Shown: positions 27,510 through 37,135, counted from the stretch's first letter. The stretch: 64,000 nucleotides of DNA from Planctobacterium marinum (GCF_036322805.1 NZ_AP027272.1:2728001-2792000), one strand, 5' to 3'. The notes: generated from the letters alone by a model not told the origin. Translations and numbers: made by a program.

Positions 27510-28175
27510 ATGTCAAGATTATCGCCTTTGTTATTGTTGTTGCTTGTTAGCTTTATCGCAGGAGCGCAAGATAAAAAAGACGTACCTCCTCCCCTTGACC
27601 CGGCCTATATGGGTAGCCACGATATGGTGCTTGTGAGCATGGGCACTACCCTGTTTGCTTACCCAATGCCAGGTTATGAGAAACCCGATAATCAACAAAT
27701 TTTGTACAAAGTCAGTACTAAAACGCCTTCCATTCGATTTCTGGTTCGTGATGCCGATCTGGTAACGGCACGCTCACAACCCTTTAACCTGCAGAGATTA
27801 ATCAGGGGAGAACAAGTGGAAGTGGTGATGGATATTTATATGGGACACTTTGATCGTGGCGGCATGAAACTACACGAAAAAGCCGTAATATCATTTGATG
27901 AACAAAAATATTTACGCACCTTCGAAGACATACAACCTTCCAGTATCAGACAGGTTTACGACAAGGTAAAAGTGGGCAGCAATGAGTTTATTTTGGTGCA
28001 TAGACTGCAAGAAAAACCCACCTACGATAACCTCATCTTGTTTGATGATATGGTGAGCTGTATTACTGAGTTCTCAACCCCTTCTGCAGTGCCCACCATC
28101 GCCCAATTGTTTAGTCGTTTGACCTTGTGTGGTCCCATGAAACCACTGTACTACGAAACGGAAGACTTCCAGTAA
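27510..28175 (+). CDS. Secreted hypothetical protein
   Basis: 221 residues. A hydrophobic start (about residues 5-19, LLLLLLVSFIAGAQ) and an AxA-like cleavage site near residue 19 suggest a Sec signal and periplasmic location. The mature part contains no domain I recognise; it has DMVLVSMGTTLFAYPMPGYEKP early and two Cys near the end (SCITEF, LTLCGP) that might form a disulfide. It has its own terminator and stands alone between the ABC exporter and HMG-CoA reductase. No function can be assigned. Confidence 0.7.
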   Translation: MSRLSPLLLLLLVSFIAGAQDKKDVPPPLDPAYMGSHDMVLVSMGTTLFAYPMPGYEKPDNQQILYKVSTKTPSIRFLVRDADLVTARSQPFNLQRLIRGEQVEVVMDIYMGHFDRGGMKLHEKAVISFDEQKYLRTFEDIQPSSIRQVYDKVKVGSNEFILVHRLQEKPTYDNLILFDDMVSCITEFSTPSAVPTIAQLFSRLTLCGPMKPLYYETEDFQ

Positions 28176-28194
28176 ATTCCAGTTATTTTTCAAA

Positions 28195-28217
28195 GGCCAG
28201 CATCGCTGGCCTTTTTT
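28195..28217 (+). terminator. Intrinsic terminator after the secreted hypothetical protein gene
   Basis: GGCCAGC (28195-28201) and GCTGGCC (28205-28211) pair around a 3-nt ATC loop and are followed by six T. A classic Rho-independent terminator. Confidence 0.9.
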
Positions 28218-28290
28218 ATTTTCGTTCCCGATTCAAATATTACTATTTGGTTAAACTTTTGGTTATTAACACTTTTTTGTTTGCAAGTTA

Positions 28291-28307
28291 TTGAGGTCTG
28301 ACCAGTT
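28291..28307. promoter_or_regulatory. Candidate FadR/GntR-type operator before HMG-CoA reductase
   Basis: Read on the minus strand the site is AACTGGTCAGACCTCAA, whose first 13 bases fit the FadR-family pattern TGGTCnGACC with an upstream AAC. It lies about 70 bp ahead of the HMG-CoA reductase ATG. The right half-site is imperfect, and FadR use in this order is not certain, so this is a candidate only. Confidence 0.4.
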
Positions 28308-28376
28308 ACATGATTTACTATTTAGCGAAAATCACCCTACACAATCATAAAACTTGCAAATTAAAGGACAGACACG

Positions 28377-29549
28377 ATGAGAGATGATATTCGCATCCCG
28401 CGCAGCAAAGAGAACGATTACACGCCAGAAATGGCGACTGAGCGTCGTAAGTTTATCGAAGCTAAAACGGGTGAACCCATGACTCTGACAGGTCAATACA
28501 CCATTGATACCGGCGTACTACCGGGCAATATCGAGAACTTTATAGGTATTTGCCAGATGCCTGTGGGCGTTGCTGGACCACTGCGTATCAACGGTGAGGA
28601 TGCTCAAGGTGATTTTTACATTCCCCTCGCGACCACTGAAGGTACCTTGGTAGCCAGTTATTCCCGCGGCATGCGAGTGATCACAGAAAGCGGAGGTGTC
28701 ACCACAACTGTGGTAGAACAGTACATGCAGCGAGCTCCGGCTTTCCTATTCGACAATGCGCGCGAAGCTCGTGCTTTTGGCGAATGGGTAAAAGAGAACT
28801 TCGACAATATCAAAGCAGCAGCAGAGAGTACCACGAGTGTGGGCAAGCTGAAGCACATACACCAGTGGTCAGTAGCCAAATCGCGGTATTTGCGCTTCAA
28901 CTACACAACTGGAGATGCTGCCGGACAAAACATGGTAGGCAAAGCAACACTTATGGCCTGTGAATGGATCAAACGCAATTATCCGGGCGGCGCTAATTAC
29001 CTGTTATCCGGCAACATGGATACCGACAAGAAACACTCACACCTCAATATGCTGCATTCTCGTGGCAAACGGGTTATTGCTGAATTAACGGTAAAAAAAG
29101 AGGTGCTTAAAGCCATTATGGGTGTAGATACCAAGATGTTGGCTAAGGCGACCGTACTAGCCAATACTGGCGCGTTGATGGCAGGTGCGGCCTACAATGG
29201 TCCACATGCAGCAAATGGTATTGCCTCTTTATTCATTGCCACAGGCCAAGATGAAGCCAACGTGGTTGAATCTCACGCGGGTTTGTTTACCCATGAATTA
29301 CAGGATAATGGCGATATCTATCTGGCGGTAACCTTGCCTTCTCTTATCTGCGCTACATTTGGTGGTGGTACGGCGTTACCAACTCAAAGAGAATGTCTGA
29401 ACATGCTGGGCTGTGTGGGTAAAGGCAAAGCCAATAAATTTGCAGAGATAGTGGCTGCTACTGTACTCGCTGGTGATATTTCTCTGGGCTGCGCAGTCAT
29501 TGCGGGGGATTGGGTATCTAGTCATGATCAATTAGGTCGCAACCGCTAA
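28377..29549 (+). CDS. Hydroxymethylglutaryl-CoA reductase, class I-like
   Basis: 390 residues, the size of a soluble catalytic domain without membrane anchor. It reduces HMG-CoA to mevalonate with NADPH. Class I signatures are visible: an ENFIGICQMPVGVAGP-type substrate loop, Glu88 in ATTEGTLVAS, Lys218 in DTDKKHS, Asp292 in GQDEANVVES and His383 in SSHDQLGRNR, the four catalytic residues of the family (Glu-Lys-Asp-His). GDAAGQNMVGKAT forms the NADP-binding part. An AAGGA ribosome-binding site precedes the ATG. No other mevalonate-pathway gene is adjacent, which is unusual for a bacterium expected to use the MEP pathway. It ends at a bidirectional terminator. Confidence 0.93.
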   Translation: MRDDIRIPRSKENDYTPEMATERRKFIEAKTGEPMTLTGQYTIDTGVLPGNIENFIGICQMPVGVAGPLRINGEDAQGDFYIPLATTEGTLVASYSRGMRVITESGGVTTTVVEQYMQRAPAFLFDNAREARAFGEWVKENFDNIKAAAESTTSVGKLKHIHQWSVAKSRYLRFNYTTGDAAGQNMVGKATLMACEWIKRNYPGGANYLLSGNMDTDKKHSHLNMLHSRGKRVIAELTVKKEVLKAIMGVDTKMLAKATVLANTGALMAGAAYNGPHAANGIASLFIATGQDEANVVESHAGLFTHELQDNGDIYLAVTLPSLICATFGGGTALPTQRECLNMLGCVGKGKANKFAEIVAATVLAGDISLGCAVIAGDWVSSHDQLGRNR

Positions 29550-29563
29550 TACCGTTTTAATTT

Positions 29564-29591
29564 AAAAAACCGGCTAATTAGCCGGTTTTTT
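29564..29591. terminator. Bidirectional intrinsic terminator
   Basis: A perfect 28-nt palindrome: six A, then CCGGCTA, its complement TAGCCGG, then six T. It lies between two convergent genes, HMG-CoA reductase (plus) and the SDR gene (minus), and can terminate both strands. Confidence 0.93.
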
Positions 29592-29611
29592 AATGTTTCA
29601 ACATAGCTGTA

Positions 29612-30274
29612 TTACCAAGGCAATACTTCACCATTTGCGTGCCAGAAAGTACCACTATTATCCAGATTTAATGCTTCGATACGTTGCACCAAACGCTGTG
29701 CGGAAGACTGCGCTGAAACTTCACCTCGAAAATCCACCATACCCGTCTGAACATATCCGGGATGCAGGATGGTCACCGAAATATTTCTGGGTTTCAGATC
29801 ATGAGCTAAAGAAACCGCCGCAGCATTAAGCGCCGCTTTTGACATGCGATAACCATAACGTCCCCCGCTACCATTATCTCCCATGGATCCCATCCGGCTG
29901 GTGACCAGCGCCACTTTTGCTCCCGAATTGAGGTTATCTAATAGCAAATCAGTCAAAACCAATGGCGCAACGGCATTAACCTTAAACTGTTGTTCAATGG
30001 TAGATACGTTTATTTGATTAAGGCTTTCGTTGCGCAAAATCCCGGCGTTGTGAATTAACAGGTCTATTGTTACCCCCTGAAGCGGATGAATCATTCCCGG
30101 TAAAGCATCTAAATCAGAAAGCTCGACACCGGTTACAACCTGCACCCCGGTTTCATCAAGCTCCTTACTGGATTGACGACATAAAGCCCACACCCGACAA
30201 CCCTGCTGTTGATAAATTCGGGTTAATTCCAGCCCTATGCCGCGATTCGCTCCGGTGATTACTACATTTTGCAT
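29612..30274 (-). CDS. SDR family oxidoreductase
   Basis: 220 residues from the ATG at 30274 (MQNVVITG); an upstream TTG at 30286 was rejected because TTGGAG then serves as the ribosome-binding site. The nucleotide-binding motif TGANRGIGLEL, the NAG triad (HNAGIL) and the catalytic YxxxK (YRMSKAAL) with Ser upstream (VTSRMGSMG) show a functional short-chain dehydrogenase of the C-factor/sniffer-like type using NAD(P)H. It trails the kdsB gene by 12 bp on the minus strand and is probably the last gene of the comEC-to-kdsB transcription unit. Substrate unknown. Confidence 0.88.
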   Translation of the reverse strand: MQNVVITGANRGIGLELTRIYQQQGCRVWALCRQSSKELDETGVQVVTGVELSDLDALPGMIHPLQGVTIDLLIHNAGILRNESLNQINVSTIEQQFKVNAVAPLVLTDLLLDNLNSGAKVALVTSRMGSMGDNGSGGRYGYRMSKAALNAAAVSLAHDLKPRNISVTILHPGYVQTGMVDFRGEVSAQSSAQRLVQRIEALNLDNSGTFWHANGEVLPW

Positions 30275-30286
30275 AGCCAACTCCAA

Positions 30287-31051
30287 TTATCTAACAATGG
30301 TACTCAGTGCTCTTTGAAGATCTTCCGGCGTATCAATACCCGGAGGTGGTACCGCGCTTGCCTCAGAGACATGAATCTGGTGCCCATGCCAAAGTACTCT
30401 GAGTTGCTCCAGAGATTCGATTTGCTCCAAAGGTGACACTGACAGATTGATGTATTCTTTAATAAATCCAGCAGTATAGGCGTAGATACCAATGTGACGC
30501 TGATAAAACTCACCTATTTGAGCAGGCTTTGGGTGTTTGCTGTTGAGGAAACGATCTCTGTCGTAGGGAATGGTGGAACGACTAAAATAAAGGGCATAGC
30601 CCTTTGCATCAGTGACGACCTTAACCGCATTGGGATTAAACGCCTCGTCAACATCCTCAATCTTAACAGACAATGTTGCCATCTTGGCATTTTTGAATTG
30701 CACCAAATTTTGCGCTACCTGGACGATGTTTTGTTCCGGTATAAAAGGTTCATCCCCTTGGACATTCACCACCACTTCATCATCAGGCAATCCCAACAAC
30801 TGGACCACTTCGGCAAGACGCTCAGTGCCACTTTCGTGTTTGTTACTGGTCATACAGACCGTTCCGGAAAAGCCTTCTACGGTCTCTTTGATGCGCTCGT
30901 CGTCCGTAGCCACAACCACTTGACTGGCCCCCGCTTTGAGCGCCTTCTCGTACACCCATTGCACCATGGTTTTTCCATGGATATCCACCAAGGGCTTGCC
31001 CGGAAAACGGCTGGACTGATAGCGGGCAGGAATAATAACGCTAAATGCCAT
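30287..31051 (-). CDS. kdsB: 3-deoxy-manno-octulosonate cytidylyltransferase
   Basis: 254 residues, the standard KdsB length. It activates Kdo with CTP to CMP-Kdo for lipid A/LPS inner-core synthesis in the cytoplasm. The N-terminus [19 protein letters not shown] carries the nucleotide-binding signature with the key Arg and Lys; [11 protein letters not shown] is the metal/CTP site and [12 protein letters not shown] near residue 185 is a conserved family motif. It follows the Trm112-like gene with a 13-bp gap and lies in the conserved msbA-lpxK-ycaR-kdsB order. Confidence 0.96.
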   Translation of the reverse strand: MAFSVIIPARYQSSRFPGKPLVDIHGKTMVQWVYEKALKAGASQVVVATDDERIKETVEGFSGTVCMTSNKHESGTERLAEVVQLLGLPDDEVVVNVQGDEPFIPEQNIVQVAQNLVQFKNAKMATLSVKIEDVDEAFNPNAVKVVTDAKGYALYFSRSTIPYDRDRFLNSKHPKPAQIGEFYQRHIGIYAYTAGFIKEYINLSVSPLEQIESLEQLRVLWHGHQIHVSEASAVPPPGIDTPEDLQRALSTIVR

Positions 31052-31064
31052 TACTAATCCTCAT

Positions 31065-31259
31065 TTAAGCAATAGATTCAATATCTTCCAGAGACAACTT
31101 TCTTGCCTCAGATTCCAACATAACTGGTATATTCTCCCTCACGGGATAGGCCAACTTGTCGAATTTACAAATCAATTCTTCTGGCTCTCTCACATAAGTC
31201 AATTTTCCTTTGCACAATGGGCAAACTAAAATATCACTTAATTTCGGGTCGATAGGCAT
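31065..31259 (-). CDS. Trm112 family protein (YcaR-like)
   Basis: 64 residues. The sequence begins with PKLSDILVCPLCKGKL, containing one CxxC motif; the usual second cysteine pair of Trm112 zinc ribbons is incomplete here (CKFDKLAYPV has a single Cys), as in YcaR proteins. These small proteins are homologues of the Trm112 methyltransferase-activating subunit, but the bacterial role is not settled. The gene sits between lpxK and kdsB as in Escherichia coli. Confidence 0.92.
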   Translation of the reverse strand: MPIDPKLSDILVCPLCKGKLTYVREPEELICKFDKLAYPVRENIPVMLESEARKLSLEDIESIA

Positions 31260-31296
31260 GCTGACGATATCCTTTTTTGATTCCGTTAGAACGGTT

Positions 31297-32277
31297 TTAT
31301 TTTTTACTTTTCACGGCTTTCAATTTAGTCAAAAAAGCCTGATTAAAGGTTTCTGTTAATTTGGCACTGACAGGTAAAAACCACCAGTTATCTTTTGCGA
31401 AGTCAGTGCATTTCACCGCGTCTTTTTCGGTCATGAGTACCGTGCCGTCGGGCAGGTCAGATTCTTTATATTGATGATGATCAGGAAAGGCAAAGGTCTT
31501 TTCGAGCTTTACCCCCTTGTTTCCCAATAACGTGAAAAATCGGCCGGGGTTACCAATTCCCGCCGCTGCGTAAACTGGACCTGAAATCTGATTCAACGGT
31601 TTCGTTTGCCCCTTGAATTTAACATTCACAAGTTGGCCAGGCTCAAGTGACATCATATATTCATCGCCCTGCAACTTGCCACCATTAACCACAACAAAAT
31701 CCACTGTTTTTAGTCGCCACTTTCCCTCTCGTAGGGGCCCCGCCGGTAACAGGTAACCATTGCCCTGCCGTCGTTGACCATCAACAACGGCAATTTCGAT
31801 ATCCCGTCCCAGGCGATAGTGTTGTAATCCATCGTCACTTAGAATCACATTGCAACCATGCTTGGTAATTAGCGCTTGTGCACCACGAACTCGGTTGGGA
31901 TCCACCACCACAGGACAATTGACCCGGTGCTTAATGAATAAAGGTTCATCACCTGAATGTGCGGGGTCACTGTGTTTTTCCACTGTCATCGGATACTGCG
32001 CGGCTTTACCGCCATAACCGCGAGACACTATACCCGGTCGAAAGCCCTGCTGTTTTAGATAGCTGCTGAGATAAATAACCAAAGGCGTTTTGCCATTGCC
32101 ACCAACATTAATATTGCCGATAACCACAACAGGCACTGGCAATTTGTGTATCTTGGTTAAACCGATAGAAAAACAAAACCGTCGCAGTGCACTCAGCCCC
32201 CAGAATACAGCGCTAATGGGCAATAACAGCAGCGACCAACCAAAAGACTGATACCAGGCGTGTTCCAGTTTCGTCAT
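31297..32277 (-). CDS. lpxK: Tetraacyldisaccharide 4'-kinase
   Basis: 326 residues. LpxK phosphorylates the 4' position of the lipid A disaccharide using ATP on the inner face of the inner membrane. An N-terminal hydrophobic helix (about 11-33) is the membrane association segment. The Walker A is GNINVGGNGKTPLV, the characteristic P-loop of the family, and ILSDDGLQHYRLGRDIE carries the conserved DDGxQH motif. The ATG overlaps the msbA stop by one base (TGATG), so the two are translationally coupled. Confidence 0.95.
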   Translation of the reverse strand: MTKLEHAWYQSFGWSLLLLPISAVFWGLSALRRFCFSIGLTKIHKLPVPVVVIGNINVGGNGKTPLVIYLSSYLKQQGFRPGIVSRGYGGKAAQYPMTVEKHSDPAHSGDEPLFIKHRVNCPVVVDPNRVRGAQALITKHGCNVILSDDGLQHYRLGRDIEIAVVDGQRRQGNGYLLPAGPLREGKWRLKTVDFVVVNGGKLQGDEYMMSLEPGQLVNVKFKGQTKPLNQISGPVYAAAGIGNPGRFFTLLGNKGVKLEKTFAFPDHHQYKESDLPDGTVLMTEKDAVKCTDFAKDNWWFLPVSAKLTETFNQAFLTKLKAVKSKK

Positions 32278-34025
32278 CAGGCACCTTCGGTAAACTGCAT
32301 ACGGTGCAACTGGGCATACATTCCGCCTTTCTCCAGCAGTGTTTTGTGCCGTCCATGCTCCATGATTTGGCCTTTATCAATCACCAAAATCTGATCGGCA
32401 TTTTCAATGGTTGAAAGTCTGTGAGCCACAACAATGCTGGTGCGGTTCTTTTGTAGTGTATCCAGAGCCTCCTGGATGAAGCGCTCAGACTCAGTATCCA
32501 AGGCTGATGTGGCCTCATCTAATATTAAAACGGGGGCGTCTTTTAACACTGCTCTGGCAATGGCAATGCGTTGCCTTTGACCGCCGGAGAGCATCAGGCC
32601 GTTTTCGCCCACCATGGTATCCAGGCCATTTCCCAAGGTCTCGGTAAACTCTAAAACATGAGCTACTTTCGCGGCCTCTTCTATCTGGGCTCGCGAGACT
32701 TTATCTTCCAATCCATAAGCAATATTGTTAGCGATAGTATCGTTAAACAATGTCACTTGCTGCGACACCACAGCAAACTGGTTGCGTAATGCCCGCAATT
32801 CAATTTGTGAAAGCGGTAAATCGTCTAATAAGATTTCCCCTGATTGCGGTTGATAAAAACGGGTTAACAAGTTGGATATAGTGGACTTACCGCTACCCGA
32901 GCGCCCTACCAAGGCCAGGGTTTGTCCCTTGCTCACATCAAAGGAAATATCTTTTAATACGTTTTCGCCGTTGGCGTCATAGGCAAACGTCACATTTTTA
33001 AAGGCAATATTACCAGCTACCCTTTGTGGCTTGAGTGTGCCCTTATTTTCTTCTTCTTGCTGATCAAGAATTGCAAAAATACTCTCACAAGCCGCCATAC
33101 CTTTTTGAAACTCGCTATTAACGGTGGTGAGCTGTTTAAGTGGCTTTAATAACATGGTCATGCTAACGACCACTGAAGTGAACACGCCAGCGCTGAGATT
33201 TTCCACCATACCGGGAACACTGGAAATAAATAGCACCACCGCCAGTGCTACTGAAGCAATGACCTGAATAGTAGAAACAGACAAAATCCGAGATACCACC
33301 AATTTCATATTTTGTTGGCGGTTATGGTTGTTTTTTTCCTCAAAGTGTTGAGTTTCTTTCTCTTGACCATCGAACATCAACACCACTTTGTGGCCTTTGA
33401 GAACTTGCTCTACAGCAGTGGTTAAATTGCCCATAGATTGTTGAATGTTTTTACTCACCATTCTGAAGCGTTTACTGACATAAGCTACGATCAACGCCAC
33501 TACCGGCCCTATCACTAAAAACGCTAAACTTAACTGCCATGATTTATAAAACATAATAGCGAGCAGCCCTAATACCAACGCCCCCTCTCTCACCAGCGTT
33601 AATAAGGCTTTTCCGGCGGCCACCGAGACTTGTTCCGTGTCGTAAATGACCTTTGAAATTAGCGTACCCGTGGAATGCTGATCGTGAAAAGAAACGGGTA
33701 AATGCACAAAGCGCGAGAACAACTGCTGACGCATTTGCATCACCACCATGTTGCCAATCCAGGACAAGGTATAGGTACCCATAAAATTAAACACGCCACG
33801 CAAAATAAACATGGGAACAATCAAATACGCGGCCATGCGCAAATAATCCAGGTCGCCTTGTACCAAACTGCGATCAATGGCGTGTTCTAGTTGGGAAATG
33901 ACAAAAACATCAATCAGGGAATAGCCAATCATGCCGAAAATTGCGGCCACAAAAGGAATTTTAAAATGCCGCAAGTAACGGCTAAATCGGGCGAATACCG
34001 CCTTACTGGAGTCTGTTTGATTCAT
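32277..34025 (-). CDS. msbA: Lipid A export ATP-binding/permease protein
   Basis: 582 residues with six N-terminal transmembrane helices followed by one ABC ATPase domain (about 345-580). Walker A is GRSGSGKST, the signature is LSGGQRQRIAIARA and Walker B is VLILDEATSALD. MsbA works as a homodimer to flip lipid A-core across the inner membrane. Its place between comEC and lpxK matches the gammaproteobacterial arrangement and supports this over a general multidrug exporter. A 128-bp gap separates it from comEC upstream, and a promoter may lie there. Confidence 0.95.
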   Translation of the reverse strand: MNQTDSSKAVFARFSRYLRHFKIPFVAAIFGMIGYSLIDVFVISQLEHAIDRSLVQGDLDYLRMAAYLIVPMFILRGVFNFMGTYTLSWIGNMVVMQMRQQLFSRFVHLPVSFHDQHSTGTLISKVIYDTEQVSVAAGKALLTLVREGALVLGLLAIMFYKSWQLSLAFLVIGPVVALIVAYVSKRFRMVSKNIQQSMGNLTTAVEQVLKGHKVVLMFDGQEKETQHFEEKNNHNRQQNMKLVVSRILSVSTIQVIASVALAVVLFISSVPGMVENLSAGVFTSVVVSMTMLLKPLKQLTTVNSEFQKGMAACESIFAILDQQEEENKGTLKPQRVAGNIAFKNVTFAYDANGENVLKDISFDVSKGQTLALVGRSGSGKSTISNLLTRFYQPQSGEILLDDLPLSQIELRALRNQFAVVSQQVTLFNDTIANNIAYGLEDKVSRAQIEEAAKVAHVLEFTETLGNGLDTMVGENGLMLSGGQRQRIAIARAVLKDAPVLILDEATSALDTESERFIQEALDTLQKNRTSIVVAHRLSTIENADQILVIDKGQIMEHGRHKTLLEKGGMYAQLHRMQFTEGA

Positions 34026-34153
34026 TAACTCGGTTCAATATATTTTGCGCAAGGGTTGGTGCACCCATTAATGATAATCATAAATCTGGTTAGTTTAGCT
34101 GTTAAGCGAACAAAAGACACTGTAATCAGGTATTTATCTCTGACAGTTTGCTC

Positions 34154-36436
34154 TTAGAGTGACAAAAACCAACGAGGTTGCACATCTTTTCGCCAGCTCT
34201 TCAAGCTCAGCTTGCCATATTCATCAATGATGACGGATATCTGGCCATGCTCGGCAGTATTGCAAATGGCAGTGTTAAGCTTTCGCAAACGCTTCATCAC
34301 AATCTCTGCAGGCATGCCCCAGCGATTATAATGTCCCGCTGATATCAGCACATAGTGGGGGTCAACCGCCAAAATAAAAGGGCTGGAAGACGATGTTTTA
34401 CTGCCATGATGCGCGGCAATCAAGACTTGAGCGCTTAAATTTACCAGCCCGGAGCGATGCCATGTTGCCAACAAAAGCTCTACATCTTGCTCAATATCAC
34501 CGGTTAGCAAAATACGATTGCTACCGTCATCCAGCATAATCACACAGGACTGATTATTATCATTATGTAATAACTTTGGATAATTGAGATCTGGCCAAAG
34601 CACCTCAAATTGGATCCCCTGCCAGTGCCAACTATCGCCACGCTGACATGATTGTTTTGGATACCTCATTTCCAGTACAGATTGATGGCGCAAAATTGTA
34701 TCTAATCCACCTACGTGATCTATGTCATCATGACTGATTATAACAGTATCCAATTGACTGATACCGCTACTGCGTAGTACCGGTAATAAAACATTTTCCG
34801 CCATGCTAAAACCATCGGGAAACTCAGCGGCTACATCGTACAATACGGCACTGTTTTGTTTCCTTAGCAACACCGCTAACCCATGCCCTACATCCAACAT
34901 ATCAAGCTGCCAGCCGTTTGTTTCTCGCTTGTTCTGTGGTAGTAACAAAGGCACAAATAGCAAAATAACTAAGGGCTTAGGGAACAGTCCTCTGGGTATC
35001 AACAATAAAATCATAGCCAATGTAGCAAATACTAGAGCCAACCAGGGAATCGCACTTGCTTGCAGCCATTGGTCATAAATAGTAGTAATAGATTTTAAAC
35101 CTTGTTCACATAGGGCAAATAGCGTTAAGCACCCTTCAAGCACATGAGAAGCAATACTACTGTCACTCATTAACAATATAACGCTCAGTAAACTGAGGGG
35201 TAACAGAACAAAGATTACCAATGGAATGGCAATCAAGTTAATAACTGGGGACAACACGCTAACCCCGCCAAACATCCCTAAAACCAAGGTCAACATCAGA
35301 GCAGACAACATTATCTGCAGCGCAACAAAAGCGGCCAACTTGTTCGGTAATTTGTTATCAGGTTTACGAGAACGCCATGCGATGAACCACAAAATAACCA
35401 CGGCAGAAAAGCTCAACCAAAAGCTGGCAGTGAAGATGCTCAGCGGAAAAAACAGGATGAACAGCGCCACACAAATTAGGATAAATCTTCTAACATTCAA
35501 GTTGACACCTAAAACAAGCACTGCCCAGCCCAACAGCAACATCAACCCCGCTCTCACTGTTGGCGTGGCAAAACCGGCGAGATAGACGTAAAAAAAAGCG
35601 AAACACAGAGAAATTGAAAAAGCTGCAATCCTGATATTGGAAATTACAGGTCGCCTTGTAACAAAATTTAGTGCACCGAACAGTAGTGAGAACAAACAAA
35701 AAGCCCAGAAAGTCACCATACCCACATGCATGCCCGATATTGCCACCAGATGAGATGTGCCTGTATGCTGCAATAGCTGCCAGTCTGACTGGCTCAACTC
35801 TCCTCGATAACCTATTGCCATCGCTAATAACCAGCGCACCTCCTTTCGACTTTCTGTTATTAGTTTATCGGCAACGCGTTGCCGCCAGGAAACCGCACTT
35901 GGGAGATTGCTTTCAGTTGCGCTTTTTACGAACCCCGTTGCAACAATATGCTCAGAGAGTAACCATTGCTGGTAGTTGAAACCTGCCTCATTATAAAGCC
36001 CCCAACGGGGTTTCAGTTTCGCAACTATGGTTAATTGTTGTCCCTGCTTTAGCTGTAAGTCAGGCATCAACCAACTTAGCCTGACTTTAAAATCTGATTT
36101 TATGAATGCCTCAATGTTGTCATCTTGAGAAAGGGAATATGCAGAAACAACAAAGTTAAAATTCGCCTTTTCTGAGGATGTAACCACAGTTCCAACACGT
36201 CCGCTCAGTTGCAAGGGTTGTAAAAATAGTGCCTGTTCTGGTTGCGTCACACTAATCCAATAGCCTACACTCAGCATCCATGTTAATCCGAGACAGATAC
36301 CAGACAGGAATTTAACTGTTTTAAAGCATGCCACTCCCGAGATCGCAAGACAGATTGCAGTCCAAACAGGAGGCAAAACAGGCCAGAGCAAACTAGTTAA
36401 ACTGGCAGTAATAAAACAGAAAAGAAACCTGTCCAT
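34154..36436 (-). CDS. DNA internalization-related competence protein ComEC/Rec2
   Basis: 760 residues. About eight to ten hydrophobic helices make up the central Competence domain (about residues 210-480, with GTSHLVAISGMHVGM as its conserved start), after an N-terminal extracytoplasmic region. The C-terminus is a metallo-beta-lactamase fold with SHDDIDHVGGL and later AAHHGSKTSSSSP. ComEC forms the inner-membrane channel for single-stranded DNA entering during natural transformation. The gene begins the minus-strand comEC-msbA-lpxK-ycaR-kdsB block and is divergent from a DUF2062 gene, 54 bp away. Confidence 0.93.
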   Translation of the reverse strand: MDRFLFCFITASLTSLLWPVLPPVWTAICLAISGVACFKTVKFLSGICLGLTWMLSVGYWISVTQPEQALFLQPLQLSGRVGTVVTSSEKANFNFVVSAYSLSQDDNIEAFIKSDFKVRLSWLMPDLQLKQGQQLTIVAKLKPRWGLYNEAGFNYQQWLLSEHIVATGFVKSATESNLPSAVSWRQRVADKLITESRKEVRWLLAMAIGYRGELSQSDWQLLQHTGTSHLVAISGMHVGMVTFWAFCLFSLLFGALNFVTRRPVISNIRIAAFSISLCFAFFYVYLAGFATPTVRAGLMLLLGWAVLVLGVNLNVRRFILICVALFILFFPLSIFTASFWLSFSAVVILWFIAWRSRKPDNKLPNKLAAFVALQIMLSALMLTLVLGMFGGVSVLSPVINLIAIPLVIFVLLPLSLLSVILLMSDSSIASHVLEGCLTLFALCEQGLKSITTIYDQWLQASAIPWLALVFATLAMILLLIPRGLFPKPLVILLFVPLLLPQNKRETNGWQLDMLDVGHGLAVLLRKQNSAVLYDVAAEFPDGFSMAENVLLPVLRSSGISQLDTVIISHDDIDHVGGLDTILRHQSVLEMRYPKQSCQRGDSWHWQGIQFEVLWPDLNYPKLLHNDNNQSCVIMLDDGSNRILLTGDIEQDVELLLATWHRSGLVNLSAQVLIAAHHGSKTSSSSPFILAVDPHYVLISAGHYNRWGMPAEIVMKRLRKLNTAICNTAEHGQISVIIDEYGKLSLKSWRKDVQPRWFLSL

Positions 36437-36490
36437 AGTATTATTAGCAATTCATGTTGCGCAGCCCTCCGCTGCTAAATAGAATTATTT

Positions 36491-37024
36491 ATGCCAAAGA
36501 AGTTTATAAAACGAATTTTGCCAGACCATCAGTCTGTCCGAGATCAGAAAGCGCTGAAGGTCTTTGGCAAGCTATTGCATGATGCTAACTTGTGGCACCT
36601 GAATAGAAAGTCCGCTTGTGGCGCTTTTGGTGTGGGTTTGTTTTTTGCGTTTTGGCCTGTTCCTTTTCAAATGTGGTTAGCTGCCGCTCTCGCGATCCCA
36701 CTCAGAGTCAACCTTCCCGTCTCGGTTGCCACAGTCTGGATCACCAATCCCTTCACCATGCCCCCAATATTCTATGGCGCTTATAAGGTGGGTACTTTCA
36801 TTATTGGGACACCTGCTAGTAAATTTGAGTTTGAACCCACCTGGGAATGGGTGGTTAACAGTATGGGAACCATTGGCCCTGCATTTTTGTTGGGTTGCCT
36901 GGTGTGCGGCACTGTTTTTGGCCTCGCTGGATATTTTGGTCTCAATACACTGTGGCGCTTCTCAGTAAAAAAAGCGTGGCAGCAACGTAGAATCAGTCGG
37001 ATGAAGGGACAAACCTTATCTTAA
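36491..37024 (+). CDS. DUF2062 domain-containing membrane protein
   Basis: 177 residues. The central DUF2062 region includes GLFFAFWPVPFQMWLAAALAIPLRVNLPVS (key residues: Phe-Trp-Pro-x-Pro and the Arg before Asn-Leu-Pro) and WITNPFTMPPIFY, with about three hydrophobic segments. The family is widespread near comEC and lipid A genes in gammaproteobacteria, but its function is unknown. The C-terminus is strongly basic (KKAWQQRRISRMKG). Confidence 0.9.
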   Translation: MPKKFIKRILPDHQSVRDQKALKVFGKLLHDANLWHLNRKSACGAFGVGLFFAFWPVPFQMWLAAALAIPLRVNLPVSVATVWITNPFTMPPIFYGAYKVGTFIIGTPASKFEFEPTWEWVVNSMGTIGPAFLLGCLVCGTVFGLAGYFGLNTLWRFSVKKAWQQRRISRMKGQTLS

Positions 37025-37109
37025 CCGTATTAATGAATGTCATTTTTTTACCCTCACGGTGTTTTTTGAACAAAATTCAGTCCGAGAATATTTACAAAAA
37101 TTAGCTTTC

Positions 37110-37121
37110 ATTGTCGACAAT
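37110..37121. promoter_or_regulatory. prp operator 1 (GntR-family palindrome)
   Basis: ATTGTCGACAAT, a perfect 12-bp palindrome 15 bp upstream of the -35 hexamer of the prp promoter. The same core recurs at 37162 and 37310. Centre-to-centre distance to operator 2 is 52 bp, about five helical turns. Confidence 0.78.
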
Positions 37122-37135
37122 ATCACATCAATAAA

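Noticed and set aside
30494-31057. A 187-codon plus-strand frame opposite kdsB
   Set aside because: kdsB on the minus strand is unambiguous, with family motifs; the opposite frame is a shadow.
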